Below are positions 1 through 7,781 of a stretch of 44,433 nt of DNA, piece after piece. Below the pieces are notes generated by a model, which saw nothing but the letters and a program-made list of their open reading frames with translations, did no database searches and was not told where the DNA came from. Position 1 is the stretch's first letter. The number at the start of each line of letters is the position of its first letter. The DNA is from Actinomycetota bacterium (GTDB taxonomy: Bacteria > Armatimonadota > SYMT01), in contig SYMT01000216.1 in the NCBI GenBank assembly GCA_005805375.1, positions 1 through 44,433 on the forward strand. The letters are read 5' to 3'. Position numbers and translations under genes: made by a program.

Positions 1-883
1 ACCTTGAGGGGGGATTCCTGGGCGCCCAGTACGCCCCGATGCGCGTGGGCATCAAGGAGGACAACGCTGCCTCCCCGACCTTCCGCGTGCGGAGCTTCGA
101 TCCGCTGGAGTCGATAGGGCCGGAGCGGCTGGCGACGCGGCGGCGGCTGGTCGGCGACATGGGGCAGGCGCCGGCCGGAGCGGCCGCACCGCCGCCCCCG
201 CCCGGAAGGGAATGCGCCGGCTGCCGGAACAAGCGTTTGACCCGATCACTTCCGGCAGGGCCCAGCGTGCCTTCGAGATCCGGCGCGAGCCCGAGACGCT
301 CCGAGACCGCCAGGGCCGCCACCCGCTGGGGCAGAACCTGCGGCCGGCGCGGCGCCTGATCGAGGCGGGGGTGCGCATGGTCTGCGTCAACGCCTGGCTG
401 GGTTATCCGCCGGGGGATCGCTTCGTCTTTACCCAGGGCTGGGACATGCGCGGCACCGTCAACCAGGGCAGCATCTTCGGTAGGGACCAGTACGGGCTCC
501 GCTTCGCGCTCCCTCGGTTCGACCAGGCGGTGTCCGCCTTGCTGGAAAACCTGGACCAGCGCGGTCTGCTGGAGACAACGCCCGCTGTCGTGGTGGGTGA
601 GTTCGGCCGCACGCCGAAGATCGTCCACAACCCGTTCCGCGGGCGTGACCACTGGCCGAGCTGCTACACTGCCCTCCTGGCGGGCGGGGGGATCCGAGGC
701 GGCTACGTTCATGGCAGCTCGGATGCCGTCGGCACCTACCCGGCGGGCAGCCCGGTGACGCCGGAAGACTTCGGCGCCACGCTGTTCCACGCGCTGGGGG
801 TCCCGATCGAGACCCGATTCGGCGTGGATGGGTTCATCGGGCCGGTGAGCACGGGGCGGCCGGTGCTGGAACTGTTCCGCTGA
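1..883 (+). pseudogene. DUF1501 family protein, 5' truncated by the window edge and frameshifted
   Basis: Two reading frames carry successive parts of one DUF1501 protein. The first frame, from base 3, reads LGAQYAPMRVG and then FRVRSFDPLESIGPERLATR, which matches the middle of DUF1501 proteins. Near bases 160-212 the family resemblance moves to another frame, which continues with EQAFDPITSGRAQRAF, the RRLIEAGVR segment and the VVVGEFGRTPK / GRDHWPSCY block, and ends at TGA 881-883. DUF1501 proteins are exported proteins of the alkaline-phosphatase-like fold and are usually coded beside DUF1549/DUF1553 cytochrome proteins. The 5' end lies outside the window. The frame change could be a true mutation or an assembly error; the decay of the genes just downstream favours a true pseudogene. 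The 140 bases after the stop hold an imperfect inverted repeat (891-897 with 925-931) without a T-run. Confidence 0.75.
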
Positions 884-1025
884 TCCGCGCGCCGGGCTTT
901 CCGGGAGTAGCCCCGCGCTCCGCGGCCCGGCTGCCTGCGTAGTCGGGCAGAGAGCGGGCATCGGAACGTCGCCCTTTCGCCGTGGCGCCCGCGCAGAAGC
1001 GGATGAGTTGTCTTCGCACGACTCC

Positions 1026-1135
1026 TCAGTGCCGCAGCGCAGCGACGCCGGCCAATCCCCATGCGCCGGCCAACGTCAACCCCGAGCTCCAGAGAATGAC
1101 GCCAAGGCAGATCCAGAACAGGAGACGGCCGGACA
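1026..1135 (-). pseudogene. C-terminal fragment of a COG2426-type small membrane protein
   Basis: Reading on the minus strand from about base 1135 gives a 36-residue hydrophobic segment (MSGRLLFWICLGV, then ILWSSGLTLAG) ending at a stop at 1024-1026. It resembles the last transmembrane helix of COG2426 (small multidrug export protein-like) membrane proteins. The matching N-terminal part lies in the same orientation at about 1850-2120, on the far side of a truncated IS4 transposase. I therefore read this as the severed 3' end of one gene. Alone it could also be taken for a small membrane peptide starting at an ATG, but no convincing ribosome binding site precedes it. Confidence 0.5.
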
Positions 1136-1139
1136 TGGC

Positions 1140-1840
1140 GCACCACCTGGTGTTCGCTCTGCGTGCAGGGGCCGCATGGCGCGTCCACCACGGCGTGCGT
1201 ACCACACTCACAGAGGTACATCCCCAACACCTGCGGAAAGGCGCTGTCGCCGCGACCTCCGGTGGGGCGCCCAAACGCCCGGACATTGGCCGGGGTGTCC
1301 GGGACATCGTGGTGATGTCCGTCGCAGGCCAGCAGCCGGAAGGGTCCCAGGAACGCGCCCCGGGTGGTCGCGGTAGCCAAGCGCCGGCAGACACGACGGA
1401 ACAAGCGCCGCAGGGGCCGGACGCCGAGCTGATAGCGGCGGGAGCAGAGGGCGCCCGGAGTGACCACGGTGAGGACCCGCGTGGGCGACTGCAGACACAG
1501 GAGGCGGAGGCCCGCAATGAGCCGGTCCCAGACGGCGGGAATGGGCGCCGTGGCGATGAGGCTCATGCCCATCACCAACCAGAGCCCCGCTTCGAAAGGC
1601 AGTTTGCGCTGCCGTTGGGTGTGGAGACCGGCTGCGGCCAGAGCCTGTTGTAACCGTTCTGGGGTGAGGACCTCGGTCAGCGCCGCCAGCGCGTGCTCCG
1701 GGTGACAGGGACCGTCCTGGGAAGCGGTGAGTAGGGCAAAACGCACGAGGGGGTGGTTCCAGTACGTTCGTGGTTGCCAATCCTCTGAACGATACCCATG
1801 GAGCCACCCTCTGTGTCACCCGGTGACAGGCACTTGTCTA
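1140..1840 (-). mobile_element. IS4-family insertion sequence remnant, truncated inside the transposase gene
   Basis: The minus strand carries an open frame from GTG 1746 to about 1155 that reads like the N-terminal half of an IS4-family transposase. The IS4 N-terminal domain (LTEVLTPERLQQAL, then FEAGLWLVMGMSL) is followed by the first catalytic Asp region (LLACDG, then VPDTPANVRAFGRP) and the GRGDSAFPQV and ECGTHAVVDA blocks. The similarity stops after about 196 residues, so the second catalytic Asp and the Glu are absent and the enzyme cannot be active. The frame then runs into the tail of a COG2426-like gene. The upstream end near 1815-1830 holds a near-perfect palindrome (TGTCACC, one base, GGTGACA) that could belong to the element's terminal region. 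I could not find the opposite terminal repeat, which fits a deletion that removed that end. Confidence 0.65.
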
Positions 1841-1849
1841 GCGGCATGG

Positions 1850-2120
1850 GTCCTAACCCTGTCACTCCATAGCGGCTCCAGATCTTGTGGATAGCTCCCT
1901 GTGGTCCTTTCTCCGTTTTCCTGCCGTGACGGTGTACCAGCCAGGTCCGCGGACGCTCGCCCGGCAAGACAACTACCAGGGCGCCCAGCTTGGCGCCGAT
2001 GGCGGCTGTGAAACCTACGGACACTGGATGGAGTTGCGGCGCCAGGCCGGCGGGGATTGCTGCCCAGAGCTCCTGTGCAGCCAGACCAAGTGCTGTTAGA
2101 AGCTGTACCGTAATCACCAT
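1850..2120 (-). pseudogene. N-terminal part of a COG2426-type small multidrug export-like membrane protein, interrupted by the IS remnant
   Basis: From ATG 2120 (GGGAG upstream as ribosome binding site) the frame encodes about 90 residues: a hydrophobic start, the ELWAAIPAGLA segment with HPV following, a second hydrophobic stretch (GAKLGALVVVLP), a basic loop and WSRYGVTGLG. The order matches COG2426 proteins, small inner-membrane proteins of about 150-180 residues annotated as putative small multidrug exporters; their real function is unclear. At about base 1850 the resemblance stops and the sequence enters the IS4 remnant. The final helix reappears at 1026-1135. About 20-25 family residues between the halves are missing, so excision of the element could not restore the gene. 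Confidence 0.55.
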
Positions 2121-2279
2121 CGGTCACTCCCGTTGTGGTGCCTCCCGCCCCACTGTATCCGATCCTGGGCAGGTCGGAGCGGGACTCGGTCAAAGCGCCA
2201 TGCGCCGGAATCTGGCGACTGTTGCACCACTGCGATCCGCTGCGAGCAGATCTTGCGCCGCGCGGTCGCCGCGAGGAAA

Positions 2280-2600
2280 TCACAGGTGAAACTGCGTCGC
2301 GTAGACGTCGGTGAGCTCGAAACGCAGCCGGAGCGGCTGCCCGGCCAGCTTGCCCACCCGGGCTCCGCTCGTCCAGCGGACGACAGGCTCCACCTCATCG
2401 TCGAAGAGGGCCGGGCAGTCATCGAGTGCAGACCCGGGCACCGGCCCGCCCCGGTTGTCCTGGAGTTCGCCACACTCTGGAGGGAACCCGGCGGCAGGTG
2501 GTGGACCAGCCGGGCTGCTATCGGGAGGTGACTGCCACCGCCATGAGCCTGCCGGCTATGGCGCGGGCCTCCGGCTGGGCTGGTTGTCCCCGGACTACCG
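2280..2600 (-). pseudogene. frameshifted C-terminal remnant of a secreted glycosidase-like protein
   Basis: The minus strand ending at TGA 2280-2282 reads ELQDNRGGPVPG, then ALDDCPALFDDE, VVRW, VGKLAGQPLRLRFELTD and a final ATQFHL. This layout (ELQD.G.PIPG / L.DC.P..GD / VVRW / LAGKPVRLRF / short aromatic tail) is characteristic of the C-terminal beta-sandwich end of large secreted GH32-like or related proteins in Planctomycetota-type genomes. Just upstream, the preceding family segment (LPPGSLQSV) lies in a different frame and joins to ELQDN only with a frameshift near 2468. No complete open frame covers the region. It is a decayed gene fragment whose upstream part cannot be followed with confidence beyond about base 2600. 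The exact family is uncertain. Confidence 0.4.
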
Positions 2601-2976
2601 CGCGACGTGGGCAAACAGTAAAAACTCTCTTTCGAGCCGGTAAACATCGGGGCGCGGCCTGGAAACCAGCGGTCCACTGTAGGTCGCGGTCGCGCTGGGC
2701 CAGCCTGATGCACCCACAACACGACCGGGCCGACCTCGCTTCGGACCTCCCCCATCCAACGTCTACTTCCTGACTCTTGTCGGAGCGTGGAGGTTCCGGA
2801 TGTGATGCGGCTGTGCGGGCAGTGAGGGTTCCCACACGCGCGTGCTGGCCCACTGCGGTAGAATTTCAATGAGCCGCGCCGACTGCTCTGCAGAGTATCC
2901 CCGGCGCCGGCCAGTATTCCTCCAAGAAGCGACCCGGGCGGGCGACGCACCGGGCGCTGGTGAGCCAAAGGAAACC
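2601..2976. other. no gene recognised; degraded spacer before the epimerase gene
   Basis: Open frames here are short or antisense and their translations are Arg/Ser/Pro-rich, without recognisable motifs. The stretch may be further decayed 5' sequence of the glycosidase-like remnant plus the promoter region of the epimerase gene. I see no convincing promoter, repeat or RNA gene. Confidence 0.4.
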
Positions 2977-4023
2977 ATGCGGGTACTCATCACAGGGTCG
3001 AGCGGACAGATTGGAACGAACCTCGCGCTCCGGCTGCTGGAGCAGGGCCACGAGGTGTTCGGCGTGGACAAACGGTTGAACACCTGGACTGATCGGTTCC
3101 GCTACTTGCTCCAGGACCTGAGCTCCCACTACCCCTCGCACCCGACCGGGATCGGGGGCGTAGACTATCCGCCCTGCGATGTGGTGGTGCATCTCGCTGC
3201 CCATGCCAAAGTCCATCAACTCGTGCTCCAGCCGCACCGCGCGCTCGAGAACATGGTGATGGTCTACAACGTGCTGGAGTACTGCCGTCAGACCACGACC
3301 CCGATCCTCTTCTCCAGCAGCCGGGAGGTATACGGGGACATCCGGCGCTTCAGCACCGACGAGACGAGCGCGGACTTCGCGTTTACCGAGAGCACCTACT
3401 CCGCCAGCAAGATCGCCGGAGAGGCGCTGGTGTACTCCTATGCCCGGTGCTACGGACTGCCGTACATCGTGTTCCGGTTCAGCAACGTCTACGGCCGGTT
3501 CGACAACGACCTGGAGCGGATGGTTCGCGTCATCCCCCTCTTCGTCCATCGGATCGCCAACGACGAACCGATCACCATTTTCGGCAAGGACAAGGTGCTC
3601 GACTTCACTTACGTGGATGACTGCGTGGAAGGCGTGATGCGGGGCATTCATGCACTGGCTGAGAGACGTGTAATGAATCAGACGATCAATCTCGCCTGTG
3701 GTGAAGGGAACACTTTGGTGGCAATGGCGGAGTACATCGCCGAAGCCCTGGGTAAGGAACCCAACGTCACGCTGAAGCCGCCGCTCCTCGGCGAAGTGAC
3801 CCACTACGTCGCAAACATCAGCAAGGCCAGCCAGTTGCTCGGCTACGAGCCCCAGGTATCCCTGCGAGATGGGATTCACCGGGCGGTGGCGTGGTCCCAG
3901 GAGTGGGCCGCGACCCACGGCTCCACTGCGGGCCTGCGGGAGGCGACTCCGGAGGAAGGTGGAGTCTCGGACGACATGGGGATCGGTTACAAAGAAGAGA
4001 TGGATCTGGTTGGTTCCGCCTGA
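2977..4023 (+). CDS. NAD-dependent epimerase/dehydratase (extended SDR)
   Basis: A 348-residue extended short-chain dehydrogenase, probably a cytoplasmic nucleotide-sugar epimerase or dehydratase. The dinucleotide-binding motif GSSGQIG lies at residues 7-13, right after the first strand (MRVLITG). [11 protein letters not shown] segment, the [10 protein letters not shown] block and the catalytic YSASK (YxxxK) follow, then RFSNVYGR and the [11 protein letters not shown] substrate-domain motif, all typical of UDP-glucose 4-epimerase-like enzymes. The start at ATG 2977 is chosen because the Rossmann fold begins there and AAAGGA precedes it; the open frame extends upstream but has no family character. 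The next gene starts 14 bases after the stop, suggesting cotranscription. The substrate cannot be told from sequence alone. Confidence 0.85.
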   Translation: MRVLITGSSGQIGTNLALRLLEQGHEVFGVDKRLNTWTDRFRYLLQDLSSHYPSHPTGIGGVDYPPCDVVVHLAAHAKVHQLVLQPHRALENMVMVYNVLEYCRQTTTPILFSSSREVYGDIRRFSTDETSADFAFTESTYSASKIAGEALVYSYARCYGLPYIVFRFSNVYGRFDNDLERMVRVIPLFVHRIANDEPITIFGKDKVLDFTYVDDCVEGVMRGIHALAERRVMNQTINLACGEGNTLVAMAEYIAEALGKEPNVTLKPPLLGEVTHYVANISKASQLLGYEPQVSLRDGIHRAVAWSQEWAATHGSTAGLREATPEEGGVSDDMGIGYKEEMDLVGSA

Positions 4024-4037
4024 ACGAGGAGCGCGCC

Positions 4038-4616
4038 GTGGCGGAAGTCTACGTCAGCACGGATGTCGAGGCCGACGGCCCCATTCCGGGGCCGCACTCG
4101 ATGCTGAGCTTTGGTTCTGCAGCCTACCTTGCCGACAAGACATTGGTAGGGACGTTCAGCGCGAATCTGGAACAACTGCCTGAAGCTCGCCCGCATCCGC
4201 AGACGATGGCGTGGTGGGAAAGCCAGCCCGACGCGTGGGTCGCCTGCCGAGAAAACGTGCAGGCGCCGGCCGTCGCCCTCCCGGCCTACGCGCGCTGGCT
4301 GAAGGAACTCCCCGGCCGGCCGGTGTTTGTCGGCTACCCTGCGGCCTACGACTTTCTCTTCGTCTACTGGTATCTGATCCGCTTCGCCGGCGAGAGTCCC
4401 TTCTCCCACTCAGCGCTCGACATCAAGACGCTGGCAATGACCCTGCTCGGGGGAGAGTACCGCGCCGCGGTGAAGCGAAACATGCCGAAGCGGTGGTTCG
4501 ATCCGCTGCCGCACACGCACCGGGCGCTCGACGACGCGCTGGAGCAGGGCGCGTTATTCTGCAACCTGCTCCGTGAAGCGGAGGAGCTCAGAACCGGGCC
4601 GCGCCGAACTCAATGA
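4038..4616 (+). CDS. DEDDh 3'-5' exonuclease (Rv2179c-like exoribonuclease family)
   Basis: A 192-residue protein of the RNase T/DnaQ-like exonuclease fold, closest in layout to the Rv2179c-like 3'-5' exoribonucleases. The first acidic pair is in STDVEADGP near residues 7-12, the next conserved Asp is in [10 protein letters not shown] near residue 103, and the last motif is [11 protein letters not shown], which supplies the His and final Asp of a DEDDh site. The GTG start at 4038 is preceded by GAGGAG and places the first catalytic motif at the usual distance from the N-terminus; the frame upstream overlaps the epimerase gene and is discarded. It is expected to trim RNA or DNA 3' ends in the cytoplasm. 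Its last 29 bases overlap the end of the convergent outer-membrane protein gene. Confidence 0.8.
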   Translation: MAEVYVSTDVEADGPIPGPHSMLSFGSAAYLADKTLVGTFSANLEQLPEARPHPQTMAWWESQPDAWVACRENVQAPAVALPAYARWLKELPGRPVFVGYPAAYDFLFVYWYLIRFAGESPFSHSALDIKTLAMTLLGGEYRAAVKRNMPKRWFDPLPHTHRALDDALEQGALFCNLLREAEELRTGPRRTQ

Positions 4617-6567
4617 TGAAGCGGTGTTCGAGCTGCGACCAGTAGATGCCGAGGTCGCGCCCGCCGATCGTCCGCACGATGCCGAGCTGGTAATCCTGCT
4701 GCCCGAAGTTCCCAAACGAGTAGAGGGAGTGGAGCACATCAAACCGCCAGTTAGCGCCCATCCGGTAGCTCATCTGTACGATGCTGTTCCGGTTGTTTGC
4801 ATCCAGAGCCGTTGAACCGAGAGCCGTGAGCTGCAGGCGCTTCGTCACCGCGAAGCTCATGTTGAACGTGGCGTTGGTGCGCCCGGTGGACGGGAAGAGG
4901 CTCGTAGCGGCGTTGAGCGAGTTGTGGGTCAGCCCGAACGACAGTTGCCCATTGCGGGGCAGCGCCTTCCGGATGGTGGCGTCCAGCGCGGGACCGAAGC
5001 CGCTATTGAGTGAGTTCCCGGCCACCCCCCGAAGCGCCAGGCTGCTGTCCAGGCTAAAGCCGCCGCCCAGAGTGACGGACTTCGGGCGCACCTTCACCCC
5101 AACTGCTTGAAACTGGCTCCCCGGGGTGTTGATGAGGCGCCGCCGGTCGGTCCGGTCCAGCCCGGTGAGACCCTGGATCGCGACCGGCTGTTGATCACGA
5201 TAATAAAAGCTGGTTTCCGCAGAGACCATCAACTTGCCGTCGGCCACGGGACGCGGCTTGGTTTCGAAGGCGAACGAGAGTGTGCGTGCGAAATTGGCGC
5301 GCTGAAACTTGGAGCCGGTGAGTGCGAGTTGCACATTGCCGATGTTGGGCATGCCGGCGGTCAGATTCACGCTCCCGTAGAAGTCACGGTGCGCCGGAAA
5401 CTGCAGGTCGGCCACCAGACGCGAAGTGGGATTGAGCTGTTGAATGTGGTTCCACTGAAACCCCCAGCGATCCGGCGAAGACAGGTTCGTGAACATAGCC
5501 TGTCCCTCGCTGGATCCGGAAAACCCGTACTTCTGTACCAGATCCACACTCAGACCCCGCTGGCGTGTGAAGTTGCCGATGCCGCCCGATTTCGCGCCGT
5601 AGCCCAGGCGGAGCGCGGTGCTGGAGCCCGGAGACATCCGGAGGTAGAGCGGAAGGTCGAGGGTTAGGCCCTCAGAACCGAGCCCGACGTACTGCCGGGG
5701 GCCGTCGAAGCCGTCTCGGAGGCTGGTCTCGTGGTAGCTCATCCGCAGGCTCTTCACGCCGCCGACGAAGGCGCGCGCGCCCTGCATCTGCACCCGGTCG
5801 TCCAGAACGTAGTTGGCGTGCCTGCCGACCCAGAGCAATTTGCTGTCGCTGAGGTCCACGAGCTCGAAGTCTGGGTTGACGTTGCGCGGTCGTTCCGGCA
5901 GGTCGGTGAGGCCGTACCCGCTGAACCACTGCCGGACGCCGACTGCGAGTACGTAGCCTTCAAAGGACTTCAGATCCAGCCAGAGACGCTGACCGAAGAG
6001 CGTCTTGTCATCGGCGGCGATGCTGACCTTCCCGAGCGCCTTCACCGAGTTCCGGTTCAAGTCCACCTGCACGGAACTCGCGTCGAGCGTGATCCCGCGG
6101 AAACGTACGCGGACCTGCTCGTCCGCCTGGATGAAGCGTTTGTCCTCGCTGTAGGCCACGTACTTGGCGTCAATACGCATCACTCGGCCGCCGACGGAGG
6201 TTTCCAGCAGCTTGCTCACCATCGGCACACTGATCACAGTCTGGTCTATGCCGGCGGCAACGGTAACATTTGCCGCCTGGGGCACGGCTGAGGACGTCAG
6301 TGTTGCGCGGGCCACCCCGGCGGAGGTGAATGCGAGAGGGGTGATGCTCCCTGCGGTCGTGTAGAACCGGACCTCAGTTCCGTCCCGGACCGGCCGGCCG
6401 CTGACCGCCCGAATGTCCGCCGTAATCATGGCGGTGCTGATGCCGTCGGCTAGGAGCACATTCGGGCTGACCTGTGCGCGGACGGATCCCGCTGCGAGCG
6501 CGGGCCGGGTGACCCCGACAACAAGGGCAGCGCTGAGAGCGAACAGCAGGAGAGTCGCGCGTTTCAT
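4588..6567 (-). CDS. outer-membrane protein: Big-1 domain, OstA/LptA-like domain and beta-barrel
   Basis: A 659-residue protein with a signal peptide at residues 1-25 ([15 protein letters not shown], cleavage near ALA-A). Residues about 27-125 form a bacterial Ig-like Big-1 domain ([11 protein letters not shown], then [11 protein letters not shown] and [13 protein letters not shown]). About 130-230 resembles the OstA/LptA jellyroll ([31 protein letters not shown], then VKALGKVSI). The remainder, from about 270, is rich in alternating polar/hydrophobic strands with aromatic girdle residues and ends in Phe (GAARF), the usual C-terminal signal for outer-membrane barrel insertion. LptD couples an OstA-like domain to a barrel to insert lipopolysaccharide, so a related lipid-transport role is plausible, but the Big-1 domain is not part of standard LptD. 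ATG 6567 is chosen for the signal peptide. The 3' end overlaps the convergent exonuclease gene. Confidence 0.7.
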   Translation of the reverse strand: MKRATLLLFALSAALVVGVTRPALAAGSVRAQVSPNVLLADGISTAMITADIRAVSGRPVRDGTEVRFYTTAGSITPLAFTSAGVARATLTSSAVPQAANVTVAAGIDQTVISVPMVSKLLETSVGGRVMRIDAKYVAYSEDKRFIQADEQVRVRFRGITLDASSVQVDLNRNSVKALGKVSIAADDKTLFGQRLWLDLKSFEGYVLAVGVRQWFSGYGLTDLPERPRNVNPDFELVDLSDSKLLWVGRHANYVLDDRVQMQGARAFVGGVKSLRMSYHETSLRDGFDGPRQYVGLGSEGLTLDLPLYLRMSPGSSTALRLGYGAKSGGIGNFTRQRGLSVDLVQKYGFSGSSEGQAMFTNLSSPDRWGFQWNHIQQLNPTSRLVADLQFPAHRDFYGSVNLTAGMPNIGNVQLALTGSKFQRANFARTLSFAFETKPRPVADGKLMVSAETSFYYRDQQPVAIQGLTGLDRTDRRRLINTPGSQFQAVGVKVRPKSVTLGGGFSLDSSLALRGVAGNSLNSGFGPALDATIRKALPRNGQLSFGLTHNSLNAATSLFPSTGRTNATFNMSFAVTKRLQLTALGSTALDANNRNSIVQMSYRMGANWRFDVLHSLYSFGNFGQQDYQLGIVRTIGGRDLGIYWSQLEHRFIIEFGAARF

Positions 6568-6794
6568 AAAGGTCCAGGTCCGAGTGAGGGGGGCTCCCCC
6601 GGGAGTCGGGATTGCCTGAAAACTGCCGATAGAGAGTTTCCCCGGTTCGCAGTGGGAATTCCTCCCCGAATCACGGCCGGCGGAAAACGAACATTGGACA
6701 CACATATCCCGGAGTACGGTTCGCGGCTCGCCCGATCCGGCAGGAATCACCGCCGGCGAGGGTGAAGGGTTGAATCCGGAGGGTTGAGACAGAG

Positions 6795-7736
6795 ATGATC
6801 GGCGTGCTCGGATGGATGCTGGTGGTGATCGCGATCGCGGTGGTGTTCTCCGCGTTTCGGCGCCCGGAAGGCGCAGCGGCGGCCGCGCCGCAGTCCGGTC
6901 CGGATCGGACTCGCGTGATCACCGGGCTGATCGTGTTCGTGTTGGGAGGCGGGCTTGCGGCGTGGCCGAGTCTCGCCCTGGCGCGGCTCACTACGGTCGA
7001 ACTGACCCGACAGGACAGTTGGTGCACCAATCCGCCCATCTCGGTGGACGGACCCCTGCGCTGGGAGGGGAAGGCGCTGGTCGCGAATCTGGAAGCGGGC
7101 AGCGGGCGCTATGCGGTGTTTCCTGTGGATTGGGAAGCCAATCGCTTCGAAGCCGAGTGGGATGTCACCATCACGCACCTGGACCGGAAACGGGATCCCA
7201 TCCAGTTGGAAGTGGGAGGCGTCCGGAAATCCGTGCCTCGCTCCGATCTGGACTACGCTTCGTGCGCCGTCGGCCTGATGGATCAGAACGCGGCGAATAT
7301 TGACGATCGCGACCACGTGAGCGGAAGCGCGATCGAAGCCTGCTTTTCGGATGATGTCCGGCTGCGGGCCAGCGACGCGAATTTCCTGGTCCAGACTTCG
7401 TCCTCCACCGAATCGGGCACCAAAGACCTCGATCTGGAGTTCAAGCCGAGCCCGCCGGTGCAAATCCGGGTAGGGGTCAAGTACCACTGTTTCCTCACCT
7501 ACGACGGGCGTACCCATTCGGCGGCCCTCGTCGTCAAGGACAACACCGGTCAGACCGTCGCCTCCCGCCGTCTGGAGGACTTGAAGGACTTCACCAGCAG
7601 CGTCGCGTGGTTCGGCGTGACGGTCCGCGGGTACAACCGGTACGATAAGAAACTCGACCCGAAGAAGTCGGACACAGGGTACGTCAGACCCCGAGCCGAA
7701 GTACGCCTTGAGAACGTGACGTATCGTCAGCCCTAG
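6795..7736 (+). CDS. membrane-anchored protein of unknown function with a possible LamG-like ectodomain
   Basis: A 313-residue protein not recognised as a named family. It begins with a hydrophobic helix (residues 2-20, GVLGWMLVVIAIAVVF), then a short Ala/Pro-rich linker and a second helix at about 41-62 (ITGLIVFVLGGGLAAWP). The remaining 250 residues are polar and strand-rich, with a YHCFLTYDGRTHSAAL segment and repeated beta-strand-like stretches resembling a concanavalin/LamG-type jellyroll of the DUF1080 kind, which is an inference. The ectodomain probably faces the periplasm. The gene is divergent from the barrel gene; the 227 bases between them show no clear promoter. The next gene starts 45 bases downstream in the same direction. 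Confidence 0.7.
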   Translation: MIGVLGWMLVVIAIAVVFSAFRRPEGAAAAAPQSGPDRTRVITGLIVFVLGGGLAAWPSLALARLTTVELTRQDSWCTNPPISVDGPLRWEGKALVANLEAGSGRYAVFPVDWEANRFEAEWDVTITHLDRKRDPIQLEVGGVRKSVPRSDLDYASCAVGLMDQNAANIDDRDHVSGSAIEACFSDDVRLRASDANFLVQTSSSTESGTKDLDLEFKPSPPVQIRVGVKYHCFLTYDGRTHSAALVVKDNTGQTVASRRLEDLKDFTSSVAWFGVTVRGYNRYDKKLDPKKSDTGYVRPRAEVRLENVTYRQP

Positions 7737-7781
7737 CGAACCGGCCGGGTACGAACTCTGGCATTGAGGACATCGGACACC

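Noticed and set aside
2842-2976. An N-terminal extension of the epimerase
   Set aside because: The Rossmann fold begins at ATG 2977, with a ribosome binding site, and the extension has no family resemblance.
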